In this document: one piece after another, positions 49,711-57,701 of the stretch
Numbering within the stretch: position 1 is the first letter of the stretch
Layout of the letters: each line of letters opens with the position of its first letter
Assembly (NCBI GenBank): GCA_965209045.1
Contig: CBDBPW010000001.1
Coordinates: 1,054,001 to 1,118,000, forward strand
DNA: 64,000 nt
Direction of reading: 5' to 3'
From: JAJEFO01 sp965209045
GTDB lineage: Bacteria; Pseudomonadota; Alphaproteobacteria; Rhodobacterales; Rhodobacteraceae
The notes under the pieces: model-generated
What the model saw: only the letters and a program-made list of their open reading frames with translations
Database searches by the model: none
What the model was told of the DNA's origin: nothing
Program-made: the position numbers and the translations under genes

Positions 49711-50538
49711 ATGCAAGCAAGACACAACCTGGAAGAGCTTGAGAGGATCGCGACGCGGCTTCGCATGCACGTGGTGGACATGGTCGCGCCTTCGGGCCAG
49801 GGCTATGTGCAGCAGGGCCTCGGGGCAGCGGACATCTTCACGTCGCTCTATTTCGCCGAGGCGACGATGGACCCTGCCAATCCGGCCTGGCCGGACAGGG
49901 ACCGCGTCTTCCTGACAACCGCCCACAACACCGCGATCTTCTACGCCACGTTGGCGGAGCGCGGGTTCTTCGACACCGGGCGGCTCGCCACCTACGTCAC
50001 CGACGGCTCGCCCTTGGAAATAAACTCGTCCGAGCGCATGGGACAATTCGTCGAGGCGACCTGCGGCTCGCTTGGCCAGGGCCTTTCCGTCGCCGTCGGC
50101 TGCGCATTGGCGGCAAGGCGGCAAGGCCGTTCCAGCCGCGTCTATGTCATCGTCGGCGACGGTGAAATGCAGGAAGGCCAGATCTGGGAGGCCGCGATGC
50201 TCGCGGGTGCCAGCGGCCTCGACAACCTTTGCCTGATCGTGGACTACAACTTCGTGCAGTCCGAGGGGCCGATGGACCTGGTCATGTCGCTGGAGCCCTT
50301 GATGGACAAGATGGAGAGCTTTGGCTTTGCCTGCCAGGAAGTCGACGGCAACGACATCGGCGCGTTGCTGGGCGCATATGATCAAGCACGCGCGACCAAG
50401 GGCAGTCCGAGCTTCATCAAGGCCAACACGCTGATGGGCAAGGGTGTCGCGTCGCTCGAAGGGTTGATGTTCCACCAGTTGCGATTCCCGCCGGAGGTTG
50501 CCGCCTCGGCCCGCGCCGAATTGGAATCCCGGCTGTGA
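49711..50538 (+). CDS. Transketolase, N-terminal subunit (split enzyme)
   Basis: ThDP-binding half of a split transketolase, 275 residues. Features are GQGYVQQGLGAADIFTSLYF near residue 30, DRVFLTTAHNTAIFYATLAERGFFD near 65, and the ThDP motif VGDGEMQEGQIWEAAM near 150 ending DYNFVQ. KANTLMGKGV near residue 232 is also typical. It needs the C-terminal subunit at 53756-54739, which is separated from it by four genes although both are in the same transcription unit. Split transketolases often serve specialised sugar pathways instead of the pentose phosphate pathway. The substrate is unknown. Confidence 0.92.
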   Translation: MQARHNLEELERIATRLRMHVVDMVAPSGQGYVQQGLGAADIFTSLYFAEATMDPANPAWPDRDRVFLTTAHNTAIFYATLAERGFFDTGRLATYVTDGSPLEINSSERMGQFVEATCGSLGQGLSVAVGCALAARRQGRSSRVYVIVGDGEMQEGQIWEAAMLAGASGLDNLCLIVDYNFVQSEGPMDLVMSLEPLMDKMESFGFACQEVDGNDIGALLGAYDQARATKGSPSFIKANTLMGKGVASLEGLMFHQLRFPPEVAASARAELESRL

Positions 50539-50668
50539 CGTGCACGCGACGGGACGACCGGTCGTCGACTGATCGACTCAATCGGACCTGTAGAGACGGC
50601 ATCGACGGCTCCGCAGCCTACAACGCTGCGCGCCACGTGCATCGGCGCAGAAACTCGCGGGGACAGAC

Positions 50669-51385
50669 ATGACGGCACCGGTCGCGGTGATCACGGGGGC
50701 GGCCGGCGGGATCGGTGTCGCGCTGGCCCGCCGCCTGGCTGCGGAAGGCCGGCGGCTGCATCTGGTCGATGTCGATGCCGGTCGCCTGGAGCCGCTGCGA
50801 CAGTCGTTGCCCGAAGGCACGACCTTCGCCGAAAGCAGGCTCGAGGATCCTGCGGACTGCGCGACGGCTCTTCCGGAAGCGCCCGAAGTAGTCGCTGCGT
50901 TGGTGCACCTTGCCGGCATCTTCGAGCCCCATGACCTTGGTCCCGGGAGCCGCGAGGTCTACGACCGGACGATGCAGCACAATGCGACGAACGCCTTTGA
51001 CCTTGCCGGCGCGGTCCTGCCGCGCATGACCGATGGCGGCCGCATCACGCTTGTCTCGTCGCTCGGATTCAACAGGGGCGTGCCCGACCATGCCGCCTAT
51101 TCCATGGCGAAGGGCGCGATCGTCGGGCTGACCCGCGCGCTGTCGCGGCGGGTCGGAGATCGCGGGATCTGCGTGAACGCCGTGGCGCCCGGGATCATCG
51201 AAACGCGGATGGCGGATGAGCTGATAGAACGACGCGGGCGCGACGCCCTTCTGGCGACCATCCCGCTCGGCCGGCTGGGCCAGCCCGAGGACGTCGCCGC
51301 GGTGATCGCGTTTCTCCTGTCCGACGGTGCGTCCTACATCACCGGCCAGGTGATCAATGTCGATGGAGGAGTCGCAAATGCCTGA
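50669..51385 (+). CDS. Short-chain dehydrogenase/reductase
   Basis: SDR oxidoreductase of 238 residues. The cofactor loop is ITGAAGGIGVALAR near residue 8, with D33-type VDVDAGRL suggesting NAD preference. The catalytic segment LVSSLGFNRGVPDHAAYSMAKGAIVGL gives Ser, Tyr and Lys (Tyr near 146), and the C-terminus is INVDGGVANA. It lies 130 bp after tktN within the right arm. It probably interconverts a ketose or keto acid and its alcohol in the same pathway as the split transketolase; the substrate is not deducible. Confidence 0.92.
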   Translation: MTAPVAVITGAAGGIGVALARRLAAEGRRLHLVDVDAGRLEPLRQSLPEGTTFAESRLEDPADCATALPEAPEVVAALVHLAGIFEPHDLGPGSREVYDRTMQHNATNAFDLAGAVLPRMTDGGRITLVSSLGFNRGVPDHAAYSMAKGAIVGLTRALSRRVGDRGICVNAVAPGIIETRMADELIERRGRDALLATIPLGRLGQPEDVAAVIAFLLSDGASYITGQVINVDGGVANA

Positions 51386-51505
51386 ATCCCGAAATCCGGA
51401 ATGCCGAATGCGTGGACGCCGCGACGTGCGGTGCGCATTGCGGACGGAGCCGTCGTCAGCCTGCGCCCCGGCTTGCCGGCAGATCAGCAGAGAGGACCAT
51501 TCGAA

Positions 51506-52498
51506 ATGAGCGTAGCCCATTCAGACGTCAACTTCTCGGACGAGCAGATGCTCGGGTTCTACCGGGACATGCTTCGAATTCGCCGGATTGAAGAGCGGAT
51601 CGGCGACGACGCCAAGGCGGGAAACATACCTGGCGCCGTGCATCTCTACATCGGGCAGGAGGCGGTTGGCGTCGGCTTCTGTTCGCAACTCACGGACGAC
51701 GACTGGATTGCCTCGACCCACCGTGGGCACGGCCACTACCTGGCAAAGGGCGGAGACAGCAAGTTGCTGATGGCCGAGATCTACGGTCGCGAGACCGGCG
51801 TGTGCAAGGGACATGGAGGATCCATGCATGTGGCGGACTTCTCAAAGGGAATCATCGGCGCGAATGGCATCGTCGGTGCTGGAATCTCGATCATCACAGG
51901 CGCAGCCTGGGCTGCACAGATGGACGGAAAGGGAGCCGTCGGCGTTGCCTTCTTCGGCGACGGCGCGGCGAACCAGGGAGTCTTGTGCGAGGCCCTAAAC
52001 GTGGCCGTGCTCTGGAAACTGCCGGTGATTTTCGTGTGCGAAAACAACGGATTCTCCGAGTTCTCCCCGTCCTCGACGGTGACCGCGGGCAATATCGTCG
52101 ACCGGGCCAAGCCCTACGGCGCCGCGCATGAGACGGTGGATGGCAACGACTTGATCGCCGTCCACCAATGCGCTGCGCGGGCCATCAAGCAAGCGCGGGC
52201 CGGCAACGGGCCTTTCTTGATCGAAGCACGCACCTATCGGCAGCGCGGCCACGTCGAGGCCGAGGCTTCCTTCCTTGGGTCGAAGTACCGGTCGGACGAG
52301 GAGGTGGCCGAGTGGATCGCCCGTGACCCGATCCCTGCCTTTGCCAAGCGTGTCATGGACGCCGGGCAGGCAAGCCAGGCCGACCTGGACAGGATCGAGA
52401 CGGAGGTCGCCGCCGAAGTGGCCGAGGCGGTGCGATTCGCCGATGGCTCACCTTATCCCGACCCTGCCTTGCAGGGCACCAGCTACATGTTCGCCTGA
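51506..52498 (+). CDS. 2-oxoacid/acetoin dehydrogenase E1 alpha (AcoA-like)
   Basis: ThDP-dependent E1 alpha subunit of 330 residues. LGFYRDMLRIRRIEERI near residue 14, the HRGHGHYLAKG loop near 74, CKGHGGSMHVAD near 104 and the ThDP motif FFGDGAANQGVLCEALNVAVLWKLPVIFVCENN near 155 are all visible. Resemblance is to acetoin dehydrogenase AcoA and branched pyruvate-dehydrogenase-like E1 alpha. The start ATG 51506 follows an AGAGGA Shine-Dalgarno. It is cotranscribed with E1 beta and a free lipoyl domain, but no E2 catalytic core or E3 gene is present. The acid or acyloin it cleaves is unknown. Confidence 0.92.
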   Translation: MSVAHSDVNFSDEQMLGFYRDMLRIRRIEERIGDDAKAGNIPGAVHLYIGQEAVGVGFCSQLTDDDWIASTHRGHGHYLAKGGDSKLLMAEIYGRETGVCKGHGGSMHVADFSKGIIGANGIVGAGISIITGAAWAAQMDGKGAVGVAFFGDGAANQGVLCEALNVAVLWKLPVIFVCENNGFSEFSPSSTVTAGNIVDRAKPYGAAHETVDGNDLIAVHQCAARAIKQARAGNGPFLIEARTYRQRGHVEAEASFLGSKYRSDEEVAEWIARDPIPAFAKRVMDAGQASQADLDRIETEVAAEVAEAVRFADGSPYPDPALQGTSYMFA

Positions 52499-52513
52499 AG
52501 GGGGATTCGCGAC

Positions 52514-53503
52514 ATGGCAAAGAAACGCATGATCCAGGCCATCAATGAAGCGCTTGATGGCGAAATGGCCAAGGACCCGAAGGTTGTGGTGTTCGGCGAG
52601 GACGTCGAAATCAGCCTGTTTGGCGACACGCGCGGGCTGAAGGACAAGCACGGCGCCCACCGCGTCCGCAACATGCCGATTTCCGAAACGGTGATGAGCG
52701 GCATGGCCGTGGGTGCCGCCGCAGCCGGGTACAAGGTGGTCTGCCACATGATGTTCGGCAATTTCATGTACACCGGCTTCGACAGCATTGCCAACCAGGC
52801 CAGCAAGCTGCGTTACATGACGGCCGGACAGATCGCCCTGCCCATTGTCTATATGGGTGTCTTCGGAGGTGGCCGATCGGCCGCGGCGCAGCATTCCGAC
52901 GCGATGCACCCGATGATCATGAATCTGGGCGGGATCAAGGTTGCCCTTCCGGCGACGCCCGCCGATGCAATGGGCCTGCTGCGCTCGGCAATTCATGATC
53001 CAAATCCGGTGATGTTCTTGCAGGCGGCAGGTCGCGGCGGCGAGCAGGGTGAGGTCCCCGAAGGCGATCATGTCATCGCGCTTGGCAAGGCCTCGACAGT
53101 TCAGGAAGGCGACGACGTGACGGTCGTGGCCATTGGCGCCATGGTGCGGCCGGCAATGCGCGCGGCGCAAGATCTGGCCAAGTCCGGGATCGGCGTCGAG
53201 CTGATCGATCCTCGCACGGTCGTGCCGCTGGACAGCGAGATGATCCTTGGATCCGTCCGCAAGACAGGCCGACTGGTTGTCGTGGACGAGGCGCGTGACA
53301 TGTGTTCGGCGGCATCCCACATCGCGGCGATTTGCGCCGACCAGTGCTTCGATGCCCTCAAGGCGCCGATCCGGCGCGTCACGGTCCCGGACGTTGCGCT
53401 GCCCTATTCGCCGCCGCTGGAGAAGGCGCTCCTGCCGAACGAGGCCCGCATCTCCGACGCCGTGCGCCGGCTTCTCGGCAAAGCCGCTGCAGAGGGGGCC
53501 TGA
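52514..53503 (+). CDS. 2-oxoacid/acetoin dehydrogenase E1 beta (AcoB-like)
   Basis: E1 beta subunit of 329 residues. MIQAINEALDGEMAKDPKVVVFGEDVEISLFGDTRGLKDKHG is the family N-terminus. RVRNMPISETVMSGMAVGAAAAGYKVV near residue 55 contains the ThDP-activating glutamate, and GVFGGGRSAAAQHSDAMH near 113 and GIGVELIDPRTVVPLDSEMI near 230 follow. It pairs with the E1 alpha subunit 15 bp upstream to form a tetramer that decarboxylates a 2-oxoacid or cleaves an acyloin and loads an acyl group on a lipoyl domain. The stop is 3 bp before the lipoyl gene. Confidence 0.93.
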   Translation: MAKKRMIQAINEALDGEMAKDPKVVVFGEDVEISLFGDTRGLKDKHGAHRVRNMPISETVMSGMAVGAAAAGYKVVCHMMFGNFMYTGFDSIANQASKLRYMTAGQIALPIVYMGVFGGGRSAAAQHSDAMHPMIMNLGGIKVALPATPADAMGLLRSAIHDPNPVMFLQAAGRGGEQGEVPEGDHVIALGKASTVQEGDDVTVVAIGAMVRPAMRAAQDLAKSGIGVELIDPRTVVPLDSEMILGSVRKTGRLVVVDEARDMCSAASHIAAICADQCFDALKAPIRRVTVPDVALPYSPPLEKALLPNEARISDAVRRLLGKAAAEGA

Positions 53504-53506
53504 GCA

Positions 53507-53749
53507 ATGAAAGTCTCGCTGAAGATGCCCAGGATCGGCATGAACATGGAAGAAGGCACCCTTGTTGCGTGGAAGGTCCATCCGGGCGAGAGCTTCAAGG
53601 AGGGCGACATCCTCTACGAAGTCGAAACCGAGAAGGTCACGAACGAATACGAGGCGCCTTGCAACGGCACGATGCTGGAACACCTCGCCGATGAAGGGGA
53701 CGATGTCCCGGTAGGTGACAATGTCTGCAGAATCGAAAAGGGCGATTGA
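53507..53749 (+). CDS. Stand-alone lipoyl-domain protein
   Basis: Protein of only 80 residues that is a complete lipoyl/biotinyl domain: MPRIGMNMEEGTLVAWKVHPG, then the lipoylation hairpin with K43 in EVETEKVTNEYEAP and a second strand set ending VGDNVCRIEKG. E2 enzymes continue with a peripheral-subunit-binding and an acyltransferase domain; here the stop codon follows at once and the next gene starts 6 bp on. It would be the mobile acyl carrier for the E1 proteins, with acyl transfer and reoxidation done by enzymes elsewhere or by an unusual mechanism. The ETEK sequence favours lipoate over biotin. Confidence 0.9.
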   Translation: MKVSLKMPRIGMNMEEGTLVAWKVHPGESFKEGDILYEVETEKVTNEYEAPCNGTMLEHLADEGDDVPVGDNVCRIEKGD

Positions 53750-53755
53750 ACTGCC

Positions 53756-54739
53756 ATGGCCGAGACCCTGACCAAGCTCGAAGCTGAGGATTTCATCAAC
53801 CGGTCCTTCAAGCCCTTGCCTCGATCCTATGGCGACGCGCTGGTCGAGGCCGCCAAGGCCGACGAGCGCATTGTCGCCCTATGCGCCGACCTCGTTCCGC
53901 CTACCGAAACCGACCGGTTCCGCAACGAGCTGCCCGAACGGTTCCACAATGTAGGCATCGCCGAGGCAAACATGATCGGCATGGCCGGAGGCATGGCACG
54001 CTCGGGCGAAATCCCCTTCTGCCATTCGTTCTGCGCCTTCATCACCAAGCGCGTGCTCGACCAGATCACGATGCAGGCGGCCTATCCGAACCTGCCCGTG
54101 AAGATCGTCGGGTTCCTGCCCGGGGTGGCGACGCTCCTGGGCGTTTCCCACCAGGCCATCGAGGACGTGGCAATCCTTCGCGCGGTGCCCAACATGGCGA
54201 TTTTCGAGCCTTCCGGGCCCGAATATCACGCGGCAATGGTCAAGTTGGCACTGGATTGGGACGGGCCGGCCTATCTGCGGATGAAACGGCCGGAGACGAC
54301 TCCGCCGCCGTTCGAGCCGCGGTCCTTGGAGATCGGCAAGGGCGTCGTCCGTCGCGAGGGCGGCGACCTGACGATCATGGCCGCGGGGCTTTGCGTGTCC
54401 GCGGCGTTAAATGCTGCGGGCACTCTGTCGGATGAAGGGATCGAGGCGGGCGTCGTAGACATGGCCTCGCTCAAGCCGATTGACGAAGCTCTGATCGTGG
54501 AACGTGCACGAACCACAGGCGCCATCATCACGGTGGAGAATCACAACATCATTGGCGGTCTTGGTTCAGCCGTGTCCGAAGTCCTGGCTGACGCAGGGAT
54601 CGGCTTGCCCTTCCGGCGCGTAGGTGTCCGCGATCATTTCTGCGAGGGCGGCACGTCGTCGTACCTGATGAGCAAGTTCGGGCTCGACGCACCGGCCGTC
54701 GCGGCCGCCGCGCGCGATGTCGTGAACCGGAAGGGATGA
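53756..54739 (+). CDS. Transketolase, C-terminal subunit (split enzyme)
   Basis: Pyrimidine-binding and C-terminal half of a split transketolase, 327 residues. PRSYGDALVEAAKADERIVALCADL near residue 22 begins the Pyr domain. The ThDP-activating glutamate is in FHNVGIAEANMIGMAGGMA near residue 70. FCHSFCAFITKRVLDQITMQAAY follows near 92, and the C-terminal domain has TVENHNIIGGLGSAVSEVLAD near 262. It complements the N-terminal subunit encoded 3.2 kb upstream. Its stop overlaps the aldehyde dehydrogenase start by 4 bp. Confidence 0.93.
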   Translation: MAETLTKLEAEDFINRSFKPLPRSYGDALVEAAKADERIVALCADLVPPTETDRFRNELPERFHNVGIAEANMIGMAGGMARSGEIPFCHSFCAFITKRVLDQITMQAAYPNLPVKIVGFLPGVATLLGVSHQAIEDVAILRAVPNMAIFEPSGPEYHAAMVKLALDWDGPAYLRMKRPETTPPPFEPRSLEIGKGVVRREGGDLTIMAAGLCVSAALNAAGTLSDEGIEAGVVDMASLKPIDEALIVERARTTGAIITVENHNIIGGLGSAVSEVLADAGIGLPFRRVGVRDHFCEGGTSSYLMSKFGLDAPAVAAAARDVVNRKG

Positions 54740-56154
54740 GCGTGGCCTTCAGGTACGAATACGGATCCGGCGAGGACGCCTTTGAAACCGTCAATCCGGC
54801 CAATCCCTCTGAGAGGATCGGGCGCTATGCGATCTTGGGCCCGGACGAGCTGGGAGCAGCGATCGAGCGGGCAAACGCCGCCCAAAGGGAATGGGCGCGC
54901 GTTCCCGGACTCGAACGATCGCAACGCCTGAACGCCTTCATCGACGCTGTCGAAGCGCGCGCCGAAGAGCTGGCGACCGCGGGCACCCTGGAACAGGGCA
55001 AGCTCATTCGCGAGTCCAGGGCCGAGGCACTGAAATCATGCGCCGAGGGACGGTTCTCTGTTGGGGAAGCGGCCCGCATGGGCGCAATGCCCATTGCATC
55101 GGGTCGCGCCGGGTTCTCGAATCAGATCCTGCGGCGCCCGCGCGGCGTGATCTTCTGCGTCAGTCCGTGGAATTTCCCGATTTCCACGCCAATGCGCAAG
55201 ATCTGCCCGGCGCTGGCGTTCGGGAATGCCGTCGTCATGAAACCGTCCCAGTTCACGCCGGCGGCCAATTTCCTCCTTGCCGAGATTTCTGGCGAGTTCT
55301 TCCCCGACAACCTCGTTCAGGTGGTCATGGTCTCGGGCCGTGCCGCGAGCGAAGTCGTCTCAAGGGGAGACTTGCATGGCGTCAGCTTCACGGGGTCGGT
55401 GCCGACCGGCAGGTTGGTCTATGCCGCGGCGGCGCAGAATCTCATCCCGGCACAACTGGAGCTGGGCGGAAAGAACGGGGCCATCCTGAACGACACTGAC
55501 GACGTGGAAGGCGCAGTCACGCAGATCATCGGTGCGGCCTTCATGACCTCCGGCCAGCGCTGCACCGCGATCAGCCGCATTCTCGTTCACAAGGACCTGG
55601 CCGTCGAGGCCAAAGACATCCTGACGGCAAGGGCGAATGCGATGAGGTTGGGACCTGGGCTTGATGACAGCAGCGACCTCGGCCCGCTCTGCAACCTTCC
55701 GCATTGGACGGATGTCTGTGCGACGACTGATCGCGCCATCGGCGAAGGTGCCAAGGCCCTGGCCGGCGGGTTTGCGCCAAATCGGCCCGATGACGGCTAC
55801 TTCTATCGGCCGACCGTCCTTGGCGACGTGCAGCACGCGTCCATCGCGGGCCAGAAAGAGATCTTCGGACCTGTCCTCTCCGTTCTCGAATACGACACCT
55901 TCGATCAGGCGATGGAGATGCTGAACGGCACCGAATTCGGCCTGACGTCCGCGCTCTTCTCCAACCGCAACGACCTCATCCAGCGCTTTCTTGCAGAGAG
56001 CCAGAACGGCATGATTCACGTCAACCACGGCACGGTGCCGGACAACAACATGCCCTTCGGCGGGATCAAGAATTCCGGCGTCGGAGCCTATTCGGTCGGA
56101 CCGACGGCGGTGAACTTCTACACGTCTGAGCATTCGGCCTATGTGGCTTGTTAG
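54736..56154 (+). CDS. NAD(P)-dependent aldehyde dehydrogenase
   Basis: Aldehyde dehydrogenase of 472 residues. GVIFCVSPWNFPISTPMRKICPALAFGNAVVMKPSQFTP near residue 138 forms the cofactor site. The general-base glutamate is in QLELGGKNGAIL near 240 and the catalytic cysteine in FMTSGQRCTAISRI near 275. EIFGPVLSVLEYDTFDQAMEMLN near 374 is also standard. The type resembles succinate-semialdehyde and alpha-ketoglutarate-semialdehyde dehydrogenases of sugar-acid pathways. It presumably oxidises the aldehyde made by one of the ThDP enzymes in the operon. The cofactor and exact aldehyde are not deducible. Confidence 0.93.
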   Translation: MSVAFRYEYGSGEDAFETVNPANPSERIGRYAILGPDELGAAIERANAAQREWARVPGLERSQRLNAFIDAVEARAEELATAGTLEQGKLIRESRAEALKSCAEGRFSVGEAARMGAMPIASGRAGFSNQILRRPRGVIFCVSPWNFPISTPMRKICPALAFGNAVVMKPSQFTPAANFLLAEISGEFFPDNLVQVVMVSGRAASEVVSRGDLHGVSFTGSVPTGRLVYAAAAQNLIPAQLELGGKNGAILNDTDDVEGAVTQIIGAAFMTSGQRCTAISRILVHKDLAVEAKDILTARANAMRLGPGLDDSSDLGPLCNLPHWTDVCATTDRAIGEGAKALAGGFAPNRPDDGYFYRPTVLGDVQHASIAGQKEIFGPVLSVLEYDTFDQAMEMLNGTEFGLTSALFSNRNDLIQRFLAESQNGMIHVNHGTVPDNNMPFGGIKNSGVGAYSVGPTAVNFYTSEHSAYVAC

Positions 56155-56157
56155 GCG

Positions 56158-57330
56158 TTGACGTTCCGGGACGACATAACCCTGGCGAGCATCGACGCCT
56201 TTCCGATCAGGGCACAGGGCGGCGTGTCGCCAAAGATGGCGCTCGGATCGATGCCCACGAGACCCGCTTTGCTGGTCCGGATCAGTGATGTCGACGGATG
56301 CTCTGGCTGGGGCGAAGTCTGGGCCAACTTCCCGCCACGCGCCAATCTGCACAAGGCGCACATCATCGAGGACGTAGTGGCACCGCAGTTGCGTGGCGCA
56401 AGATTTGTCGAACCTCGGGAGATTGGTGAATTTCTTTGCAATCAGCTGTCAACCTACTTTCTTCATGTCGGACAGCTCGCGGTCTTCTCGCACATACTTG
56501 CCGGCATCGATTCCGCCCTTTGGGACCTCGCGCTGCGCAAGGCAGGTCGATCCTTTGCCGAGTTCTTGGAACTTGCCGAGACGTCCGCACAGTCCTACGC
56601 GACCTCGATCAACGCGGAAGACCTGGAGCGCCTGATCCCGCATCACGCGTCGCTCGGGCAAACCCATTTCAAGCTGAAGATTGGCTTTGCTGAACACGGG
56701 AACCGCGAACTTGTGGCAAGGGCTGCAAATCTGTGCCCGAGAGGATCACGCATCATGGTTGACAGCAACCAGTCGTGGACCCTTGAGACGGCCAAGAACG
56801 AGCTTGGCAAATTGGAGGACCTCTCGCCCTTTTTCGCGGAAGAGCCGCTGCCTGCGAACGCGCCACAGGGTGATTGGGAAGACCTTGCCTCGTCCACGGA
56901 CATCCCGCTTGCAGGCGGAGAGAACATCTACGGAATCGAGAGCTTCTGCGCAATGGCAAGTGTCGGGCTAAGGGTCTTGCAGCCGGACGTCGCAAAGTGG
57001 GGCGGAGTGACTGGCGCTTTGGACCTGGCACGTGCGATGCCTCAGGGTGCATGCCTGTGGCCGCATTTCATGGGCACCGCGGTCGGTCAGGTCGCGGCTC
57101 TGTCGATCACTGCGGCCCTTTCCGGGACTTCATCTTGTGAAGTGGACGTCAACGCGAATGCGCTGCGAACCGATCTTTGTGGCGACATCATCGCCATCAG
57201 GAATGGCCGCATAGACCTGCCTTCGGAACCTGGCTTGGTTGTGCCACCGGTTCCCGAACTGCTTGCGGCTTTCGCGGACGGGTGGAACTCAGGACCAAGG
57301 GCGCAAGACTCTCGGAATGGACCGTCGTGA
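56158..57330 (+). CDS. Enolase-superfamily mandelate racemase/sugar-acid dehydratase-like protein
   Basis: Protein of 390 residues of the mandelate racemase/muconate lactonizing group. Catalytic KxK is in HFKLKIGF near residue 174. Metal ligands are the D of IMVDSNQSW near 200, E of FAEEPLP near 226 and E of AGGENIYG near 260. Further active-site residues are DVAKWGG near 281 and the histidine in LWPHFMG near 302. Such enzymes dehydrate sugar acids or racemise or cycloisomerise carboxylates. The only nearby start is TTG 56158, 3 bp after the aldehyde dehydrogenase stop. It ends the right arm of the island. The substrate is unknown. Confidence 0.9.
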   Translation: MTFRDDITLASIDAFPIRAQGGVSPKMALGSMPTRPALLVRISDVDGCSGWGEVWANFPPRANLHKAHIIEDVVAPQLRGARFVEPREIGEFLCNQLSTYFLHVGQLAVFSHILAGIDSALWDLALRKAGRSFAEFLELAETSAQSYATSINAEDLERLIPHHASLGQTHFKLKIGFAEHGNRELVARAANLCPRGSRIMVDSNQSWTLETAKNELGKLEDLSPFFAEEPLPANAPQGDWEDLASSTDIPLAGGENIYGIESFCAMASVGLRVLQPDVAKWGGVTGALDLARAMPQGACLWPHFMGTAVGQVAALSITAALSGTSSCEVDVNANALRTDLCGDIIAIRNGRIDLPSEPGLVVPPVPELLAAFADGWNSGPRAQDSRNGPS

Positions 57331-57701
57331 ACCGAGTGGAACTGGTGCCGGCGCGACCAGACAGTTTCAAGGCGACGCCGTGTTTCGCTCCTCGAAGGCG
57401 CAACCAGGATTGCCCGCAGCAGTTCTGGAGCCGGCAGCCGGTCTCGTCCGCCCGCCGAGGAAGCCAGGCCGGCTTAGGATCATGAACGCAGTTTCCAAGC
57501 GCTGACACGGCAACTGTTCATCGGAGCATCAGGGAGCGCAATGGCAATGGTCGACACGCACCACCGGTTGAAATCCGCCAACCTGGCGTGGCGGGCTGAC
57601 GACCCTTGCTCACCGGTGGAAATCAGCCGGTCCGCAGCCTTTCTTGAATTGCTCGCATTGCATCGCTAGGTCGTTGGCAAAACGGAAAGGACCTCCATCT
57701 C
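57331..57701. other. Right border gap of the island, upstream of pepF
   Basis: About 370 bp without a recognised gene. Just before pepF a weak promoter-like pair is visible (TTGAAT near 57647 and TAGGTC near 57669) with an AAAGGA Shine-Dalgarno near 57688. Nothing else is supported. Confidence 0.45.
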
